Shown in pieces: positions 60,470 through 64,000 of a DNA stretch of 64,000 nucleotides; the first letter of the stretch is position 1, and every line of letters begins with the position of its first letter. The stretch is from Kitasatospora humi (lineage in GTDB: Bacteria > Actinomycetota > Actinomycetes > Streptomycetales > Streptomycetaceae): NCBI RefSeq assembly GCF_020907985.1, contig NZ_JAJJPA010000004.1:62001-126000 (forward strand), given 5' to 3'. Both the position numbers and the translations under genes were made by a program. The notes under the pieces are model-generated. The model saw only the letters and a program-made list of their open reading frames with translations. It was not told the DNA's origin and searched no databases.

Positions 60470-60649
60470 ATGACCACTGTCCTGACTGTCGAGCCCGCCG
60501 AGCACACCGGCCCGCAGACCGACACCCGGATCCCGCTCGACCAACTCGCCGCCCTGGGGGCCGCGGAGCTCACCGCCGCGCTGTACCGCGCACTGCCCGG
60601 CGAGGAGTCGGGTCAGGTGCCGGTGGCGGCGTTCAACTCATCGATCTGA
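60470..60649 (+). CDS. fxsA: FXSXX-COOH family peptide precursor (FxsA)
   Basis: A 59-residue peptide beginning MTTVLTVEPAEHTGP and ending PVAAFNSSI, so its last five residues are F-N-S-S-I: the F-x-S-x-x terminus that defines this precursor family. The leader is acidic and helical (RIPLDQLAALGAAELTAALYRALPG in parts), as expected for a recognition leader. FxsB-type radical SAM enzymes crosslink the conserved aromatic residue with a residue two further on. The maturase gene follows after 42 bases. The gene is too short for standard finders at this length but the order and terminus make it convincing. Confidence 0.88.
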   Translation: MTTVLTVEPAEHTGPQTDTRIPLDQLAALGAAELTAALYRALPGEESGQVPVAAFNSSI

Positions 60650-60691
60650 CCGATCGCCAACTGAAGACGTCCGACGGATAGTTCAGATCCC

Positions 60692-63112
60692 GTGCTGGTG
60701 CCGTTCGCGCAGTTCGTGCTGAAGGTGCACAGTCGCTGCGACCTGGCCTGCGACCACTGCTACGTCTACGAGCACGCCGACACCAGCTGGCGCGGCCGGC
60801 CCAGGGCGATCGGCGAGGCGGTGATCGACCAGGCGGCGCACCGGATCGCCGAGCACGCCCTGGCCCACCGGCTCCCCGCGGTGCACGTGGTGCTGCACGG
60901 CGGCGAGCCGCTGCTGGCCGGCCCGGCGCGGCTGCGCCGGGTGGCCGAGCAGCTGCGCGCCCGGCTGCCCGCCGACTGCGCGCTGGATCTGCGGATCCAC
61001 ACCAACGGAGTCCGGCTCGACGAGGAATTCTGCGAGCTGTTCCGCGAGTTGGGGATCAAGGTCGGCATCTCGCTGGACGGTGACCGGGCCGCCAACGACC
61101 GGCACCGGCGGTTCGCCGACGGCCGCAGCAGCCACTCCCGGGTGCTGGCCGCCGTCGAGCTGCTCCGCACCCCGCGCTACCGGGCGCTCTACGCCGGGCT
61201 GCTCTGCACCATCGACATCGAGAACGACCCGGTGGCGGTGCTGGACGCACTGCTGGAGCTGGACCCGCCGAAGATCGACTTTCTGCTCCCGCACGCCACC
61301 TGGGACGCCCCGCCGCCACGCCGCGGCGAGGAGGCCCCGTACGCCGACTGGTTGCTGACCGTCCATCGGCGCTGGCAGCGGCTGGGCAGCCCGGTTCCGG
61401 TGCGCACCTTCGACTCGATCGTCCGCACCCTGGGGGGCCGGTCCAGCCTGACCGAGTCGCTCGGCCTCGACCCGGCCGACCTGGTGGTGATCGAGACAGA
61501 TGGCACCTTCGAGCAGGCGGACAGTCTGAAAACGGCCTACGACGGCGCACCCGCGACCGGTTTCGACGTCTTCGCGAACAGCCTCGACGAGGTCGCCCGG
61601 CATCCTGGCATGATGGCCCGTCAGTCAGGGCTCGCCGGGCTCAGCGAGCAGTGCCGGGCCTGCCCGGTGGTGCGCAGCTGCGGCGGTGGGCTCTACGCGC
61701 ACCGCTGGCGCACCGGCGCCGGCTTCGACAACCCGTCCGTCTTCTGCGGAGACCTCATGCGGCTGATCACCACCATCCGGGACCGGGTGGCCCCCGTGCA
61801 GCCGGCGGCCGCCGGCCCGGGCACCGGACTGACCGAGGGCCAACTGGACCAGCTCGCCCGCGGCTACGGCGACGGGGCGACGGTGCGCGCCCTGGCCGCC
61901 GGCCAACTCGACCTGACCAGGCGGCTGCTGGCCGCCGTCGGCCCGGCGGCCGGCCCGGCCTGGGAGCTGCTCGCCGAGCTGGACACCGAGGCCCCGGCGG
62001 CGGTGGACGCGGTGCTCACCCACCCGTACGTCCGGGCCTGGGCGGTGCGCTGCCTGGGCGACGGCACGGGCGCGGCCGATCTCGCCCCGCTGGCCGAGAT
62101 CGCCGCCGCCGCCGCGCTGCGCGCCGGGCGCAGCACCGAGGTCGCCGTGCCGGTGCGGGGCGGAGCGGTCCACCTGCCGACGCTGGGGCGGCTGCTGGTC
62201 GGCGGTGGGGGTACCTCCCGGCCGAAGGCTGGGGGAGGCACGGCGGTGCTGTGCGGCGGAGCCGCCGCGTTCACCGTGCGGGCGCCCGGCGGCGCCGAGT
62301 TCCGGGTGGCGCACGACCAGCCGGCCGACGAGCGCTGGCTGCCGGTGCGCCGGGTGGAACTGCCGGGCGGTTGGACGGTGGCCCTGGAGGACCTGGACCC
62401 CCACCGGGACAGCCACCAGTGGCCGGCCGAGCAGCGGCTGACCGGCGCGGAGCTCGCCGACTGGACCGGATCGCTGCGCGAGGCCTGGGAGTTGGCCCAG
62501 CGCGACCTGCCGCAGTACGCGGCCGGGATCGCGGCCGGCCTGAACACCATCACCCCGCTGCGCCCGGGTCCGAGCGGCCGGGACGTCAGCGCGGCCGCCC
62601 GGCAGGCCTTCGGCGCGGTCGGCATCGCCCGTCCGGCCACCGCACCGATCCTGGCGCTGCTGCTCGTCCACGAGTTCCAGCACGTCAAGCTGGGCGCGGT
62701 GCTGGACTTCCACGACCTGTTCGACCGCGCCGACCCGCGGCTGTTCGACGCGCCCTGGCGCGCGGACAAGCGGCCGCTGGAGGGGCTCTTCCAGGGCACC
62801 TACGCCCACCTGGCGGTCACCGAGTTCTGGGCCACCCGGGTGCGGGCGTACGACGGGCTGCGGGGGGAGGCGGCCGACCACGCCCGGGAGCAGCTGGCGC
62901 GCTGGCGCGGGCACACCGACCGGGCGATCGACACCCTGCTGGGCTGCGGCGCGCTGACGCCGCTCGGCGAGCGGTTCGGGCACGGCATGCGGGCCTCGTT
63001 GGACCGGCCACCGGCCCCCAGGGCGGGCGGTGCCGCCAGGCCCTCCGGACCAGCCCAGCCCGCGCCGCTGCCGTCGCCCTCCGGCGCGCCGCCCTCCGGA
63101 CTGCCCGCCTGA
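60692..63112 (+). CDS. fxsB: FxsB-type radical SAM/SPASM maturase fused to an HExxH domain (FxsBH-like)
   Basis: An 806-residue two-part enzyme. Residues 1-370: radical SAM core with the cluster motif C16-x3-C20-x2-C23 (SRCDLACDHCYVYEHAD), HTNGVRLDEEF and VGISLDGDR, then a SPASM domain with C321, C324, C330 and C352 for auxiliary clusters. Residues about 400-806: a second domain with intact H660-E-F-Q-H664, the mark of the HExxH peptide beta-hydroxylase form. It likely makes a three-residue cyclophane on FxsA and may then hydroxylate it. GTG 60692 is the start, with only a weak ribosome site. Its stop overlaps the next start (TGATG). Confidence 0.9.
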   Translation: MLVPFAQFVLKVHSRCDLACDHCYVYEHADTSWRGRPRAIGEAVIDQAAHRIAEHALAHRLPAVHVVLHGGEPLLAGPARLRRVAEQLRARLPADCALDLRIHTNGVRLDEEFCELFRELGIKVGISLDGDRAANDRHRRFADGRSSHSRVLAAVELLRTPRYRALYAGLLCTIDIENDPVAVLDALLELDPPKIDFLLPHATWDAPPPRRGEEAPYADWLLTVHRRWQRLGSPVPVRTFDSIVRTLGGRSSLTESLGLDPADLVVIETDGTFEQADSLKTAYDGAPATGFDVFANSLDEVARHPGMMARQSGLAGLSEQCRACPVVRSCGGGLYAHRWRTGAGFDNPSVFCGDLMRLITTIRDRVAPVQPAAAGPGTGLTEGQLDQLARGYGDGATVRALAAGQLDLTRRLLAAVGPAAGPAWELLAELDTEAPAAVDAVLTHPYVRAWAVRCLGDGTGAADLAPLAEIAAAAALRAGRSTEVAVPVRGGAVHLPTLGRLLVGGGGTSRPKAGGGTAVLCGGAAAFTVRAPGGAEFRVAHDQPADERWLPVRRVELPGGWTVALEDLDPHRDSHQWPAEQRLTGAELADWTGSLREAWELAQRDLPQYAAGIAAGLNTITPLRPGPSGRDVSAAARQAFGAVGIARPATAPILALLLVHEFQHVKLGAVLDFHDLFDRADPRLFDAPWRADKRPLEGLFQGTYAHLAVTEFWATRVRAYDGLRGEAADHAREQLARWRGHTDRAIDTLLGCGALTPLGERFGHGMRASLDRPPAPRAGGAARPSGPAQPAPLPSPSGAPPSGLPA

Positions 63113-63933
63113 TGTCCCCGGTGGTCCGGCTGACCGCCGAGCTGCGCGCGCTCGGCGTCGGCCCCGACACCGGAGTGCTGCTGGTGCACGCCGCGCTGCG
63201 CTCGCTGGAGGGTCCGGCGCGGGACTCGGCCGCGGTGCTGGCCGCGCTGCGGGCCGCGCTGGGGCCGGCCGGCACCCTGGTCGGCTACACCGCGACCCCG
63301 GAGAACTCGCTCACCTCCCGGCTGCACACCCGCGCCACCGCCGGCCTCACCCCCGCCGAGCTGGCCGCCTACCGCGCCGCGATGCCCGCCTTCGACCCGC
63401 TGACCACCCCCAGCTCACCGACGGTCGGCCGGCTCTCCGAGGAGCTGCGCCGCACCCCGGGCGCGCTGCGCAGCGGCCATCCGCAGACCTCGTTCGCCGC
63501 GCTGGGCCCCCGGGCCGCGGAACTGACGTCCGACCACCAGCTCCCCTGCCACCTGGGCGACCGCTCCCCGGTGGGCGCGCTCTACCGGGCCGACGCGCGG
63601 GTCCTGATGCTGGGCGCCCCCCTGACCACCTGCACCGTGCTGCACCTGGCCGAGTACCGGCAGCCGGACCCGCCGCGCAAGCGCTACAGCGCCCGGGTGG
63701 CCGGGCGCGGCTGGGTGCGGTTCGACGGCGTCGACGTCGACGACCGGCACTTCTCCCGGATGCTGCCCGTCATCTGGCCGGCCCTGGACGCGCGCACCGG
63801 CCGGATCGGCGGCGCCCGGGCGGTGCTGCTGCCGGTGCGCGCGGCGGTGGACGCCGCCACCGCGTGGCTGCGGGCCGGACCGACACGCCGGGCGGCGCCG
63901 CAGACCCTGGACGGGATGCGGGCAAACTCCTGA
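63112..63933 (+). CDS. AAC(3)-family N-acetyltransferase linked to fxsAB
   Basis: A 273-residue protein of the Antibiotic_NAT fold. GVLLVHAALRSLEG, GPAGTLVGYTATPENS, TPSSPTVGRLSEELRRTPGALRSGHPQTSFAALG and LGAPLTTCTVLHLAEY are the family motifs (conserved His and Asp/Glu near the end). The ATG overlaps the fxsB stop by one base, so it is translationally coupled. Members in Fxs loci need not act on aminoglycosides; acetylation of the modified peptide or of a leader fragment is a reasonable alternative. Sixty-seven bases remain to the window edge, so the next gene cannot be judged. Confidence 0.88.
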   Translation: MSPVVRLTAELRALGVGPDTGVLLVHAALRSLEGPARDSAAVLAALRAALGPAGTLVGYTATPENSLTSRLHTRATAGLTPAELAAYRAAMPAFDPLTTPSSPTVGRLSEELRRTPGALRSGHPQTSFAALGPRAAELTSDHQLPCHLGDRSPVGALYRADARVLMLGAPLTTCTVLHLAEYRQPDPPRKRYSARVAGRGWVRFDGVDVDDRHFSRMLPVIWPALDARTGRIGGARAVLLPVRAAVDAATAWLRAGPTRRAAPQTLDGMRANS

Positions 63934-64000
63934 CATCTGACGGTGCCCTGACGCATGATCAGTGGGAGCAGGGCTGGCTCGGCGCTATTCCCTCCAGGAA

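Noticed and set aside
63956..64000. Start of another fxs gene at the right edge
   Set aside because: An ATG is present at 63956, but with 45 bases left neither coding bias nor a ribosome site can be judged.

Overview
The window is very GC-rich, with codons ending almost always in G or C, many GTG and TTG starts, and genes typical of Streptomycetaceae (Streptomyces or Kitasatospora; I cannot separate the two). Pointers are the order thrC - sulfur carrier - cold shock - groEL without groES, the futalosine menaquinone genes mqnD/mqnB, an XPB-type helicase, DUF3027 and DUF397 families, a SigE-family ECF sigma factor and an FxsA/FxsB peptide locus. Most of it reads as conserved chromosomal core; accessory or decaying patches lie near 38.0-38.75 kb, 45.2-45.6 kb and 49.2-53.7 kb.

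Layout. 0-9.5 kb: trehalose and glucosylglycerate genes (otsB end, otsA, gpgS), a SAM-I riboswitch ahead of thrC, a CysO/MoaD-like carrier, a cold-shock gene, groEL behind two tandem CIRCE operators, an HD hydrolase and cutC. 9.5-23 kb: a HelR/HelD-like RNA polymerase-associated ATPase, XPB helicase, a secreted GH26 mannanase with two repeated binding domains, a PgeF-like protein downstream of a large Helicase_C_3/WYL-like protein, a methyltransferase and a HAD hydrolase. 23-37.9 kb: an extended cold-shock protein, mqnD, mqnB, DUF2771, two transport genes (MFS, NCS2), DUF3027, a sacsin-like GHKL ATPase, an FMN reductase and a P-type ATPase. 37.9-38.75 kb: a vapB antitoxin and a broken vapC between two near-identical copies of the end of the purine permease gene. 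39-49 kb: MarR/MFS pair, peptidase E/GNAT operon, ECF sigma factor with a coupled membrane protein, an ArsR remnant, hydrolase, ThpR-type phosphodiesterase, tautomerase/LysR pair. 49-54 kb: Streptomyces-type regulatory clutter (XRE-DUF5753/DUF397, small overlapping genes, DUF6879, an NB-ARC/TPR remnant). 54-60 kb: TetR/SDR pair, serC, citrate synthase, pdxH. 60.4-64 kb: an FXSXX-COOH peptide precursor, its radical SAM enzyme fused to an HExxH domain, and an AAC(3)-like acetyltransferase, running off the right edge.

Functional links. SerC, ThrC and PdxH tie PLP enzymes to PLP supply. GroEL and the cold-shock genes form a stress set under visible HrcA/CIRCE control. MqnD and MqnB act in the futalosine route to menaquinone. 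The Fxs trio is a compact RiPP-type locus and the best candidate for poorly described biochemistry.

The most unusual structural feature is a recurring pattern of short tandem repeats located at, and often containing, the stop codon of a gene (cutC, cold-shock gene at 23.9 kb, peptidase E, tetR, citrate synthase; also directly after the DUF4231 gene), plus a 139-bp duplication of a gene 3' end around vapBC. Coordinates were read by eye; family names are from motif recognition, not from database searches.
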